From the NCBI RefSeq assembly GCF_033095785.1, contig NZ_CP137134.1, positions 558,001 to 622,000 on the forward strand: DNA of 64,000 bases, read 5' to 3'. The notes beneath the pieces are model-generated. The model made no database searches, had not been told where the DNA came from, and worked only from the letters and a program-made list of their open reading frames with translations. Positions 52,447-60,949 of this stretch are shown one piece after another (the stretch's first letter is position 1; every line of letters starts with the position of its first letter). The stretch is from Nitrosospira sp. Is2. GTDB lineage: Bacteria; Pseudomonadota; Gammaproteobacteria; Burkholderiales; Nitrosomonadaceae. Position numbers and translations under genes: made by a program.

Positions 52447-53085
52447 TCATGCAAACAACCATGGTTGCGCCGCGCGATGCCTGTCCTCAAACGCCTTGAT
52501 CCTGTCCGCGTGCTGCAATGTCAGGCCGATCTCATCCAGCCCGTTCAACAGACACTGCTTGCGGAATGGATCGATATCGAAAAAGAATGAATCTCCGCTT
52601 GGCGTAACGACCGACTGATCCTCAAGAGTAACAGCAAGCTGATAGCGTTCGGTTTCAGCCACTTCACGGAAGAGCTGGTCCACCTTGGCGACATCGAGCA
52701 CGATAGGCAGCAGACCAATCTTGAAACAGTTGTTGAAAAATATATCGGCGAAGCTGGGGGCGATGATTACCTCGAAGCCATAATCCTCGAGTGCCCAAGG
52801 CGCATGTTCCCGGCTGGAACCACAACCGAAATTGGCGCGTGCAAGCAATATCTGCGCGCCTCGGTAGCGAGGCAGATTCAGTACGAAATCGGGGTTGGGC
52901 TTGCGCTGGCTTGAGTCCATACCCGGCTCGCCGTGGTCCAGATACCGCCACTCGTCGAACAGATTCTGCCCGAAACCAGACCGCTTGATCGATTTCAGAA
53001 ACTGCTTCGGAATGATGGCGTCGGTATCGACATTGGCGCGATCGAGCGGCGCCACCAAACCGTCACAGAAAGTAAATTTTTTCAC
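52447..53085 (-). CDS. leuD: 3-isopropylmalate dehydratase small subunit
   Basis: 212 residues. Partner of LeuC; the swivelling domain of isopropylmalate isomerase. Typical text: APLDRANVDTDAIIPKQFLK, NFGCGSSREHAPWALEDYG and APSFADIFFNNCFKIGLLP. The gene is 20 bp after the entericidin-like gene, which separates it from leuC. Confidence 0.96.
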   Translation of the reverse strand: MKKFTFCDGLVAPLDRANVDTDAIIPKQFLKSIKRSGFGQNLFDEWRYLDHGEPGMDSSQRKPNPDFVLNLPRYRGAQILLARANFGCGSSREHAPWALEDYGFEVIIAPSFADIFFNNCFKIGLLPIVLDVAKVDQLFREVAETERYQLAVTLEDQSVVTPSGDSFFFDIDPFRKQCLLNGLDEIGLTLQHADRIKAFEDRHRAAQPWLFA

Positions 53086-53104
53086 TAGCTACTTTAATCT
53101 AGAC

Positions 53105-53230
53105 CTATTTCGCCTGATTCTCCAACGCCCTGCCACCGCTCTGAACATCTTTACCCATACCTGCGAAGGTGTTACATCCGGACAAACCAATAACAGCGAG
53201 CAAGGCAACCATTAACGGCAGCATTTTCAT
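53105..53230 (-). CDS. Entericidin-like small lipoprotein
   Basis: 41 residues, too short for a routine gene call. Starts MKMLPLMVALLAVIGLSGC: a short charged start, a hydrophobic core and the lipobox LSGC with Cys19. The mature part (NTFAGMGKDVQSGGRALENQ, then AK) matches the entericidin A/B family, including the GMGKDVQ-GG-AL pattern. AGGGGG lies six bases upstream of the ATG. EcnA/EcnB form an antidote/toxin lipoprotein pair in Escherichia coli; only one such gene is here. It sits between leuC and leuD and would be cotranscribed with them. Confidence 0.88.
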   Translation of the reverse strand: MKMLPLMVALLAVIGLSGCNTFAGMGKDVQSGGRALENQAK

Positions 53231-53285
53231 CACGACCCCCTTTTTTGTAATAAATAAACGGAACCATCGGTGTTACGCGCTAATA

Positions 53286-54695
53286 TTAATATATTTTCCG
53301 CACATCCACAAAATGTCCCGCTACTGCCGCGGCTGCGGCCATCGCCGGACTAACCAGATGGGTACGCCCACCTGGACCCTGCCTCCCTTCGAAATTACGG
53401 TTGGATGTGGAGGCACAGCGCTCCCCAGCCTCAAGCCGGTCATCATTCATCGCGAGACACATCGAGCAGCCGGGTTCGCGCCATTCGAAGCCAGCATCCC
53501 GAAATATCTTGTCCAGCCCCTCCTGCTCAGCTTGTCTCTTGACCAGGCCGGAACCAGGCACAACCATCGCGAGCGTGACATTCGGGGCAATGTGTCTTCC
53601 TTTCACTACTTTCGCCGCAGCACGCAAATCCTCTATGCGCGCATTTGTGCACGAACCGATGAATATTTTATCGGGGCGGATTTCGCTGATCGGCATATTG
53701 GGTGCAAGACCCATATACTTAAGAGCACGTTCCATGTCGTGGCGCTTTACAATATCCGCGACCTGCGCGGGGTCCGGGACCTTCCCGTCGATCGTTGTCA
53801 CCATCTCAGGCGAGGTCCCCCAGGTCACCTGGGGTTTGATCTCTGCCGCATCGAGCGTCACCACCTTATCGAAACGTGCGCCTTCATCGCTTTTCAGCGT
53901 CCGCCAATATGCGACTGCTCTTTCCCATAAATCACCCCTTGGCGCGAAAGGACGCCCTCGAAGATATTCAATCGTGGTATCGTCCACCGCTATCATGCCG
54001 GCGCGCGCGCCCGCCTCAATGGCCATATTGCACAAAGTCATGCGGCCTTCCATGGAAAGCGTCCGTATGGCGCTGCCCGCGAATTCGATGGCATAACCCG
54101 TACCGCCGGCCGTGCCGATTTCGCCGATGATCGCGAGCGCGATATCCTTCGCCGTAATCCCATGACCGAGTTCGCCATCAACCACCACTTGCATGGCTTT
54201 GGCTTTTTTTATCAACAGACACTGCGACGCAAGCACATGCTCCACTTCGGAGGTGCCGATGCCGAATGCGAGAGAGGCAAATGCGCCATGGGTGCTGGTA
54301 TGCGAGTCTCCGCAAACCACCGTCATGCCGGGCAGTGTAGCGCCCTGCTCCGGGCCGATCACGTGAACAATGCCCTGACGCAGATCATTCATCCTGAACT
54401 CGGTGATGCCCAGTTCGTCACAGTTCTGATCGAGCGTCTCCACCTGAAGACGTGATACCGGATCGCTGATTCCCTGCCTGCGCCCGGTAGTGGGCACGTT
54501 GTGGTCCGCGACAGCAAGAATGGAATCCCGTCGCCAAGGCCTGCGGCCGGCAAGCTTCAGGCCTTCAAACGCCTGCGGGCTCGTGACCTCATGCACCAGA
54601 TGCCGGTCAATATACAGCAGCGTCATGCCATCCGGCTGCCCGGATTCTTCATGTACCACGTGGCTGCGCCAGAGTTTGTCGTATAACGTTTGCAT
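53286..54695 (-). CDS. leuC: 3-isopropylmalate dehydratase large subunit
   Basis: 469 residues. Iron-sulfur enzyme that converts 2- to 3-isopropylmalate with LeuD. Cluster Cys residues: one in IGSCTNARIEDLRAA (about 347) and two in EPGCSMCLAMNDD (about 408-411). VCGDSHTSTHGAFASLAFGIG is the family signature. First gene of the leuC-ecn-leuD-leuB-asd run; its promoter should lie in 54696-54810. Confidence 0.96.
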   Translation of the reverse strand: MQTLYDKLWRSHVVHEESGQPDGMTLLYIDRHLVHEVTSPQAFEGLKLAGRRPWRRDSILAVADHNVPTTGRRQGISDPVSRLQVETLDQNCDELGITEFRMNDLRQGIVHVIGPEQGATLPGMTVVCGDSHTSTHGAFASLAFGIGTSEVEHVLASQCLLIKKAKAMQVVVDGELGHGITAKDIALAIIGEIGTAGGTGYAIEFAGSAIRTLSMEGRMTLCNMAIEAGARAGMIAVDDTTIEYLRGRPFAPRGDLWERAVAYWRTLKSDEGARFDKVVTLDAAEIKPQVTWGTSPEMVTTIDGKVPDPAQVADIVKRHDMERALKYMGLAPNMPISEIRPDKIFIGSCTNARIEDLRAAAKVVKGRHIAPNVTLAMVVPGSGLVKRQAEQEGLDKIFRDAGFEWREPGCSMCLAMNDDRLEAGERCASTSNRNFEGRQGPGGRTHLVSPAMAAAAAVAGHFVDVRKIY

Positions 54696-54763
54696 CTCGA
54701 ATTCGAATGTAATAGAAGGATTATTCTACATAGACCGAAATTATCCCATAACGCGACCTTAAC

Positions 54764-54781
54764 AGACAGTGCAGACAGTGA
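54764..54781. repeat. Two 9-bp direct repeats upstream of leuC
   Basis: CAGACAGTG occurs twice in tandem in the gap between leuC and the MFS gene. The position suggests a possible regulator half-site pair, but the spacing and sequence do not match an operator that I know. Confidence 0.4.
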
Positions 54782-54810
54782 TAGCACGCTGCAGGTTTCT
54801 TCCGTGCATG

Positions 54811-55968
54811 TTATATAGTCCTGTATTTTCGGCCGACGTTCATTTTCCATACCACCAATACCAACCCAAGCAGCACCGCAATCGAACTCACGGTGAACGT
54901 CAGGCCCGGCCCCAGCCACTCCCAGGCATAACCGCTGAATATTCCCCCTAGCGTTCCTCCCAGCCCGAATGTCAGACTGGTGTAAAGCGCCTGCCCCTTT
55001 GCCTGATGCCGTCCCTGGAAGAACTGGTGCACCACCATCATCGCGGTGGCATGGTGGGCGCCGTACGTCGCGGCATGCAATACTTGCGCCAACAAGATCA
55101 CGCCCGGCCAGTCAACTCCCCAGCCTATCATCAAAAACCGGGCAATGGCGCAACTGAAACTGAAAGCCATGATCTGTTTGAGGTTGAAGCGATGCATCAG
55201 CTGCGGCATCAGGAAAAATATCCCGATTTCGCAAATCACGCCAACGGCCCATAGCCAGCCCACGGTGCTCTTGCTGTAACCGTGCTCCACAAGGTAAATT
55301 GAATAAAAAGTGTAATACGGGCCATGGGCAAGCGCCATCAACATGCAAGCCGCGAAAAAGGCAATCACTTCCGGCCGACCTAATATCTGCCGTACCGAGA
55401 CTCCGTCCGCCGGGTGAACCATTACTTCCGCTTCAGGTATCTGTCGTGAGAAAATAACGATACCCAGCTTGAATCCAAGCACTGCCCACAGTAGGGAAGT
55501 GATATTCGATGCATCCAGCAGATAACCGGTTCCGGTCACGGCGAAAATAAACCCCACCGAACCCCAGACTCGAATACGTCCATATCTCGCCGTGCTTTCG
55601 CCAAGATACGAAAGCGTAGTGGCCTCGATCAAAGGCAGCGACGCGCTCCAGAAAAAGCTCATCAACGCCATGATCGCGAACATCCACGCGAACGACTCGC
55701 CAAAAAATACTCCGCAGTAGCTAATCAAACCCATGAGTGCAGCCGCCTGCACAATCAGCACCCGCCTGCCGGTATGATCGGCAAGCCAGCCCCATGCAGC
55801 GGGGGCGAATATACGCGTGACGTGTAGCAGCGACATGAGCATGCCAATTTGAAAGGCGCCGAATGCGAGGGATTTGAGATAGAGGCTCCAATAAGGCGCG
55901 AACGCCCCGATGAAGGCGAAATGGAAGAAATAAAAACCCGAAAGGCGCCAGTAAGGAAGGGGATGCAT
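54811..55968 (-). CDS. MFS transporter, PPP/nucleoside-symporter-like family
   Basis: 385 residues, twelve predicted membrane segments. N-terminus MHPLPYWRLSGFYFFHFAFIG and the WGWLADHTGRRVLIVQ loop are typical of the phenylpropionate permease (PPP)/LacY-like branch (MFS_1_like). The second half repeats the pattern with HATAMMVVHQFFQGRHQAKGQ. Substrate unknown; members in related nitrifiers are unassigned. It is transcribed away from the helicase gene. Confidence 0.85.
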   Translation of the reverse strand: MHPLPYWRLSGFYFFHFAFIGAFAPYWSLYLKSLAFGAFQIGMLMSLLHVTRIFAPAAWGWLADHTGRRVLIVQAAALMGLISYCGVFFGESFAWMFAIMALMSFFWSASLPLIEATTLSYLGESTARYGRIRVWGSVGFIFAVTGTGYLLDASNITSLLWAVLGFKLGIVIFSRQIPEAEVMVHPADGVSVRQILGRPEVIAFFAACMLMALAHGPYYTFYSIYLVEHGYSKSTVGWLWAVGVICEIGIFFLMPQLMHRFNLKQIMAFSFSCAIARFLMIGWGVDWPGVILLAQVLHAATYGAHHATAMMVVHQFFQGRHQAKGQALYTSLTFGLGGTLGGIFSGYAWEWLGPGLTFTVSSIAVLLGLVLVVWKMNVGRKYRTI

Positions 55969-56151
55969 GGATTGGGTTTCTCAGCTGGCCGCAAAGCAAA
56001 AACCGATGCGTGCGCGAGTGAAGCTCGGTAATATTTGGAAGGATATTCTCATGTTGGGACAAAATCAGCAGTGAATTTGCAAGCCTCGGCAGAGGTAACG
56101 CACGTGCGGCCAGCCACAGAAATTGACACTCCGATTGAACCAAACCCACCG

Positions 56152-58482
56152 ATGAAATATACGGTGTCGGTACGCGCGTTGTGTGAGTTCACCGCCAAAC
56201 AGGGCAGTCTTGATCTGCGTTTTACCCCGGCGCCTTCGGCGGAAGAGGGCATGCTCGGGCACAGGGTCGTACAAGCGCGCCGCCCCTCACCATATCAGGC
56301 CGAAGTCAATCTCAGCGGCGAGTATAAGCACCTGCTCGTACGCGGCCGCGCGGATGGTTTTGACCCGGCCCGGAATCAGATCGAGGAAATCAAAACGTTT
56401 CGGGGCGAGCTGGGCATGATGCCTGATAATCATCGCCGGCTCCACTGGGCACAGCTCAGAATCTACGGTTGGCTGCTGTGCCGTAAGCTGGGTCTGGCGC
56501 GAGTTTGCCTTGCACTGGTGTACTTCGATATCGTCAGCAAGAAAGAAGTCGTGTTGAGCGAGACCCAGGAGGCCAGCGCGCTCAAGGAATACTTCGATAC
56601 TCAGTGCGAGTACTTTCTGAACTGGGCTGAACAGGAACTGCTTCACCGCACTCTCCGCGACGCGGCATTGATCCGTCTGAGCTTCCCCCACGGCTCATTT
56701 CGCCAAGGGCAACGGCAATTGGCTGAGGCCGTATACAAAGCGGCCAAGCACGGCCACTGCCTGATCGCACAAGCGCCAACCGGGATAGGCAAGACAATCG
56801 GCACTCTTTTTCCATTTCTTAAAGCCTGGCCCGGACAGGCACTGGACAAGATTTTCTTCCTCACCGCCAAAACCTCCGGGCGCAAACTTGCGCTGGATGC
56901 CCTCATGCTGATCAAGCGTACCCAACCGGAGTTGCCCCTGCGCGTAATCGAACTGGTCGCACGTGAAAAAGCTTGCGAGCATCCGGACAAGGCATGTCAT
57001 GGCGCTTCCTGCCCGCTTGCAAACGGCTTTTACGATCGCCTGCCGCAGGCGCGCAACGCCGCGCTTGAACTCGCCGTGGCGAACGTGCTGGACAAGGACG
57101 CGCTGCGCGCGGTCGCCCGTGAGCATCATGTTTGTCCGTACTATCTCAGCCAGGATCTGATCCAGTGGAGCGACGTGGCAATCGGCGACTACAACCACTA
57201 TTTCGATCTCGGTGCCATCCTGCACGGATTGACCGTCGCCAACCAGTGGGCTATTGGTGTCCTCGTGGACGAGGCGCATAACCTGATCGGCCGGGCACGC
57301 TCGATGTATACGGCGGAACTTGCCCAAACGCGTTTTCAAGCTGCCAGGCGGTCGGCGCCGGCACAACTTATAAAAGTGCTTGACCGGCTCAATCGCTGCT
57401 GGAATGTGATCTGCAAAGATCAGGTTGAAGATTATGCGGTTCGCAACGCGGTACCGGAAAAATTCCTGGTGGCGTTGCAGCAAGCCGTCACCGTAATTAC
57501 CGATTATTCAGCCGAAAATCCGGAAAGCATCAACGGAGAATTGCAACGCTTCTACTTCGATTCCCTGCATTTCACGCGGATGAGCGAACTATTCGATGAG
57601 CATTCATTGTTTGACGTAACGCTCGATATGAAAGATGAAAGTACAGACCCCGTAAAAAACGGAACCTTACGCAATCACACAGCGGTGCTCTGCCTCAGAA
57701 ACGTCATACCCGCGCCTTTGATAGCGCACCGCTTCGGTGCGGCAAAGTCAGTCGTGCTGTTTTCGGCTACGCTGAGTCCGCGGCGCTTTTATAGCGATAT
57801 GCTGGGACTGCCGGAAAATACCGGATGGATCGATGTGCCCTCGCCCTTCAAGCCCGAACAATTGCTGGTCCAGGTCGTCAGCAATATTTCGACCCTGTAT
57901 CGGCATCGCGAGGCATCCATTTCTCCTATTGTTGATCTCATATCCCGGCAATACTTGCAGAGACCGGGAAATTATCTCGCGTTCTTCAGCAGTTTTGAAT
58001 ATGTGCGACGCGTAACGCTTCAGTTCAGATCGAGTCAACCCGACATTCCAATCTGGGTGCAGACCCATGGAATGAACGAGATTGAGCAGCACGAGTTTCT
58101 TGCGCGCTTCACTGCAACCAGCCAGGGAATAGGGTTTGCGGTACTCGGAGGGTCGTTCGCTGAAGGTATCGATCTTCCTGGCAAACGCCTGAACGGCGCG
58201 TTTATTGCGACACTCGGGCTGCCTCAGGTCAACGAGGTGAATGAACAAGTAAAGCTTCGCATGGATAGCATGTTCAACGCCGGCTACGACTACACGTACT
58301 TCTTTCCAGGCATACGGAAAGTTGTGCAAGCCGCTGGCCGCGTCATTCGCACTCCATTGGACGAAGGGGTCATCTATCTCATTGATGACCGGTTTGCGCA
58401 ACCTCGCGTTCGCCGCCTGTTACCGGACTGGTGGAAGATCCAACGGTTTCCATATCCTGAAAAGCAAAAGAGGCAAGATTAA
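56152..58482 (+). CDS. PD-(D/E)XK nuclease - DinG/XPD-type helicase fusion
   Basis: 776 residues from the ATG at 56152 (MKYTVSVRALCEF); longer in-frame starts exist at 56035 (TTG) and 56071 (GTG) and none has a clear Shine-Dalgarno. Residues 30-135 form a RecB-like nuclease module: D68 (GRADGFD), E79-x-K81 (IEEIKT) and Q101-x3-Y105 (QLRIY). The helicase follows: Walker A APTGIGKT (to K214/T215), a cluster of cysteines (KACEHPDKACHGASCPLA and HHVCPYY) fitting an Fe-S domain, DEAH in LVDEAHNLIG, and motif VI QAAGRVIRT. It is predicted to unwind and cut DNA. The stop lies in a terminator hairpin. Confidence 0.87.
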   Translation: MKYTVSVRALCEFTAKQGSLDLRFTPAPSAEEGMLGHRVVQARRPSPYQAEVNLSGEYKHLLVRGRADGFDPARNQIEEIKTFRGELGMMPDNHRRLHWAQLRIYGWLLCRKLGLARVCLALVYFDIVSKKEVVLSETQEASALKEYFDTQCEYFLNWAEQELLHRTLRDAALIRLSFPHGSFRQGQRQLAEAVYKAAKHGHCLIAQAPTGIGKTIGTLFPFLKAWPGQALDKIFFLTAKTSGRKLALDALMLIKRTQPELPLRVIELVAREKACEHPDKACHGASCPLANGFYDRLPQARNAALELAVANVLDKDALRAVAREHHVCPYYLSQDLIQWSDVAIGDYNHYFDLGAILHGLTVANQWAIGVLVDEAHNLIGRARSMYTAELAQTRFQAARRSAPAQLIKVLDRLNRCWNVICKDQVEDYAVRNAVPEKFLVALQQAVTVITDYSAENPESINGELQRFYFDSLHFTRMSELFDEHSLFDVTLDMKDESTDPVKNGTLRNHTAVLCLRNVIPAPLIAHRFGAAKSVVLFSATLSPRRFYSDMLGLPENTGWIDVPSPFKPEQLLVQVVSNISTLYRHREASISPIVDLISRQYLQRPGNYLAFFSSFEYVRRVTLQFRSSQPDIPIWVQTHGMNEIEQHEFLARFTATSQGIGFAVLGGSFAEGIDLPGKRLNGAFIATLGLPQVNEVNEQVKLRMDSMFNAGYDYTYFFPGIRKVVQAAGRVIRTPLDEGVIYLIDDRFAQPRVRRLLPDWWKIQRFPYPEKQKRQD

Positions 58483-58496
58483 CTTGCCTCTTTTGC
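58464..58496. terminator. Bidirectional terminator hairpin after the helicase gene
   Basis: GCAAAAGAGGCAAG (58464-58477) and CTTGCCTCTTTTGC (58483-58496) form a 14-bp perfect stem with a 5-nt loop (ATTAA) overlapping the stop codon. A/T-rich arm bases give U-runs in both directions, so it can end the helicase transcript and the convergent PRC-barrel transcript. Confidence 0.85.
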
Positions 58497-58547
58497 GTCA
58501 ATGACTCTATCTAAGGTCATGACATACCGGGCTGATTGGCCCCCGTC

Positions 58548-59087
58548 TTATTTATGGACGTAATCGCCACCGGTTTCGTCTTTCACGTAGTCGGTTCCCG
58601 ATGGGGCCTCGGGTATGATTCGGTCCTCCTTCTTCCCCGACGAGGTGTAATCCTTGGACGACGTGGTGTCCATATAGGACTTGGTCCCATAGTAGGAGTT
58701 GATGGTGTTCTGCCAGGTGGGATCGGCCATATCGGGCCAGTTGTCCTTGTCGAACCCTGGCGCGGACTCAAGGCGTTCCTTATCCACGTTCAGTATAAAG
58801 CGCTTGTTTTCCGTGTCCAGCTTCAGCGCTTTCCACGGCACAGCGAAAAGTTTTTCGCCAATACCCAGCAATCCGCCGAAGGACAACACCGCGTAAGCGA
58901 CGGTCCCAGTGTTCATGTCAATCATGATCTCCTTGATATCGCCCAGATCTTCGCTCTTGTGATTGTACACGTCCTCGCCAATGAGCGTGTCGGCACCCAT
59001 CAGGCGAGGCCCCGGCCCCTGCTTGTCATAGCTTTTGTACGTTGTGCCCTTATACATGCCGTAGGTATCGCGATCTTCATAGCTCAT
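58548..59087 (-). CDS. PRC-barrel domain protein
   Basis: 179 residues. Start ATG at 59087 with perfect AAGGAG. A PRC-barrel domain (about 28-105: LMGADTLIGEDVYNHKSEDLGDI... with AVPWKALKLD) followed by a Tyr/Ser/Asp-rich tail (NSYYGTKSYMDTTSSKDY...). PRC-barrel proteins of this kind in nitrifiers and rhizobia are cytoplasmic and stress-linked; exact role unknown. It ends at the bidirectional terminator. Confidence 0.88.
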   Translation of the reverse strand: MSYEDRDTYGMYKGTTYKSYDKQGPGPRLMGADTLIGEDVYNHKSEDLGDIKEIMIDMNTGTVAYAVLSFGGLLGIGEKLFAVPWKALKLDTENKRFILNVDKERLESAPGFDKDNWPDMADPTWQNTINSYYGTKSYMDTTSSKDYTSSGKKEDRIIPEAPSGTDYVKDETGGDYVHK

Positions 59088-59542
59088 GGTTGTCTCCTTT
59101 GAAGGTTATGAGTTGAGTTCGATCTTTCATTTCGACTTTCTGCGAAGGACCTTCTTGCGTTGGTCCTCAGCGCCTTCGATCCGCTTTGCAGCGCATCGGA
59201 TGGGTACATGATGCGGAAATTGCTGATGAGGGTCCGTGCGCTAACATACAAAGCCCGCATGTTCGCCGCTTTGATCAGATGTTCCCCGAGATCTGACGTC
59301 GCAACCAGATGCTTTTCTCTCATGTTCAGGCTATGTTTGGCCTAATGTCTGACAGCGCACAGATTTGATGCGGCAGGTCGCCCAAAATCTCCGCCGTGGA
59401 ACGAAAGAAGCCAAAGACGCTAACGCTATGCTGCGAGATGCTGGGTTCGAGACAGGTTAGCTGCCGGGACGTTAAATCTTCCCATCGCCCCCATCACTCC
59501 ATCATGTATCACCCTGAATAACGAACTCCGGAAGAACAAACG
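59088..59542. other. Gap between PRC-barrel and egtB
   Basis: No gene is well supported. A minus-strand frame at 59084-59323 (79 residues) ends exactly on the PRC-barrel ATG (ATGA), but its last part is the PRC ribosome-binding site and it has no recognised domain. A short plus frame at 59368-59460 (30 residues, RRGTKEAKDANAMLRDAG in the middle) is also open. Both are more likely chance. The promoters of the divergent PRC-barrel and egtB genes must lie here. Confidence 0.4.
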
Positions 59543-60949
59543 ATGCCCATATCCACGTCACCTACGCGATGGCAGAAAGGCGCCCCTATTGGCTCCGTGG
59601 TGGAGCCAGGAAGCTACAAGATCGCCCCACTCACCCGATCGCCGCGGCACGGCACGCATTCCCTATCCCCTGCATGGCTTGAGCAATATCAACAGGTACG
59701 GAATCAGACGACCCAACTCGTCGCCGGGCTCACGCCGGAGGATCAGATGGTTCAATCCATGCCTGATGCGAGTCCGTCGAAATGGCATCTTGCCCACACC
59801 ACATGGTTTTTCGAAACCTTTGTTCTGGCGCCGCACTTAACCAAGTACATTTCGTACGATGAGCGCTTTCACTTTCTGTTCAATTCGTACTACAAGCGCC
59901 TGGGGCACCATCCCGATCGGGCCACCCGGGGAACGTTCTCCCGTCCCACGCTTGACGAGGTTCAGGCCTATCGTGCCTATGTGGATGACAACATTCGGGC
60001 GTTGCTCGGTCGCGATGCTTCCCCTGAAGTCCATCGATTGCTCGAACTGGGGTTGAACCACGAGCAACAGCATCAGGAACTCATCGTCACCGATATCAAG
60101 CACGCCTTTTGGCTCAACCCTTTACGCCCCAGCTATCAGCCGGCCAAAACTGAAGTCGAAGGCACTACCGAACCGCCTGAGGCCGCGCTGACCCGGTCCT
60201 GGTGTTGCTTCGACGGGGGTATCCATCATATTGGCCATGACGACCCCGGTTTCGCCTTCGATAATGAATTGCCTCGGCATGCCGTCTTTATTGAGCCTTT
60301 TTGTATCGCCTCCCGTCTGGTGACTAATCGGGAATATCTGGCCTTCATCTCAGACGGCGGATATCACCGCCCCGAACTATGGCTATCCGATGCGTGGGAT
60401 CACGTCTGCCGCAACGGTTGGACAGTGCCGCTGTACTGGGAACAGGCAGGAAATGAATGGACGCAATTTACGTGCGGTGGAACGGTGCCGCTGAATCCAG
60501 CTGAACCGGTGTGCCACATCAGTTTCTATGAAGCGGATGCATTTGCCCGATGGGCGGGGAAGCGGCTGCCAACAGAGTTTGAATGGGAAATCGCCGCGGG
60601 GTCACTCAAGAATACCAGCGCAGCGGGCGCAAACCTGCTCGAGGGCAGGAAGTACCATCCCCGTCCGGCCGTTCACGCGAACCCCCCACAGACAGGCATG
60701 GACCAGGTCTTCGGTGACACGTGGGAATGGACCTCCAGCCCATATACCGCTTATCCAGGCTACCGCCCGCCCGCCGGCGCGGAAGGCGAATACAACGGCA
60801 AATTCATGTGCAACCAAATGGTATTACGTGGCGGCTCCTGTGCCACGCCTCGATCGCATATCCGCAAGTCCTACCGTAATTTCTTCCCGCCGCAGACGCG
60901 TTGGCAATTCTCTGGCATACGGTTGGCTCACGATTGCGCCCGCTCATGA
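59543..60949 (+). CDS. egtB: Ergothioneine biosynthesis sulfoxide synthase EgtB
   Basis: 468 residues; GGAAGAAC upstream of the ATG. Iron enzyme that joins trimethylhistidine with a thiol to give a sulfoxide. The N-terminal DinB-like domain carries His ligands: H85 (WHLAHTTW) and the HX3HXE motif H173, H177, E179 (NHEQQHQELI). The C-terminal formylglycine-generating-enzyme-like domain has RLPTEFEWEIAAG and ends GGSCATPRSHIRKSYRNFF. The stop overlaps the egtD start (ATGA), so the pair is coupled. Thiol donor (gamma-glutamylcysteine or cysteine) cannot be told; egtA, egtC and egtE are not in view. Confidence 0.93.
   Translation: MPISTSPTRWQKGAPIGSVVEPGSYKIAPLTRSPRHGTHSLSPAWLEQYQQVRNQTTQLVAGLTPEDQMVQSMPDASPSKWHLAHTTWFFETFVLAPHLTKYISYDERFHFLFNSYYKRLGHHPDRATRGTFSRPTLDEVQAYRAYVDDNIRALLGRDASPEVHRLLELGLNHEQQHQELIVTDIKHAFWLNPLRPSYQPAKTEVEGTTEPPEAALTRSWCCFDGGIHHIGHDDPGFAFDNELPRHAVFIEPFCIASRLVTNREYLAFISDGGYHRPELWLSDAWDHVCRNGWTVPLYWEQAGNEWTQFTCGGTVPLNPAEPVCHISFYEADAFARWAGKRLPTEFEWEIAAGSLKNTSAAGANLLEGRKYHPRPAVHANPPQTGMDQVFGDTWEWTSSPYTAYPGYRPPAGAEGEYNGKFMCNQMVLRGGSCATPRSHIRKSYRNFFPPQTRWQFSGIRLAHDCARS

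Noticed and set aside
59084..59323. 79-residue gene coupled to the PRC-barrel gene
   Set aside because: The ATGA overlap is neat, but the end of the frame is simply the PRC ribosome-binding region and there is no domain or good start; kept only as a note in the gap entry.
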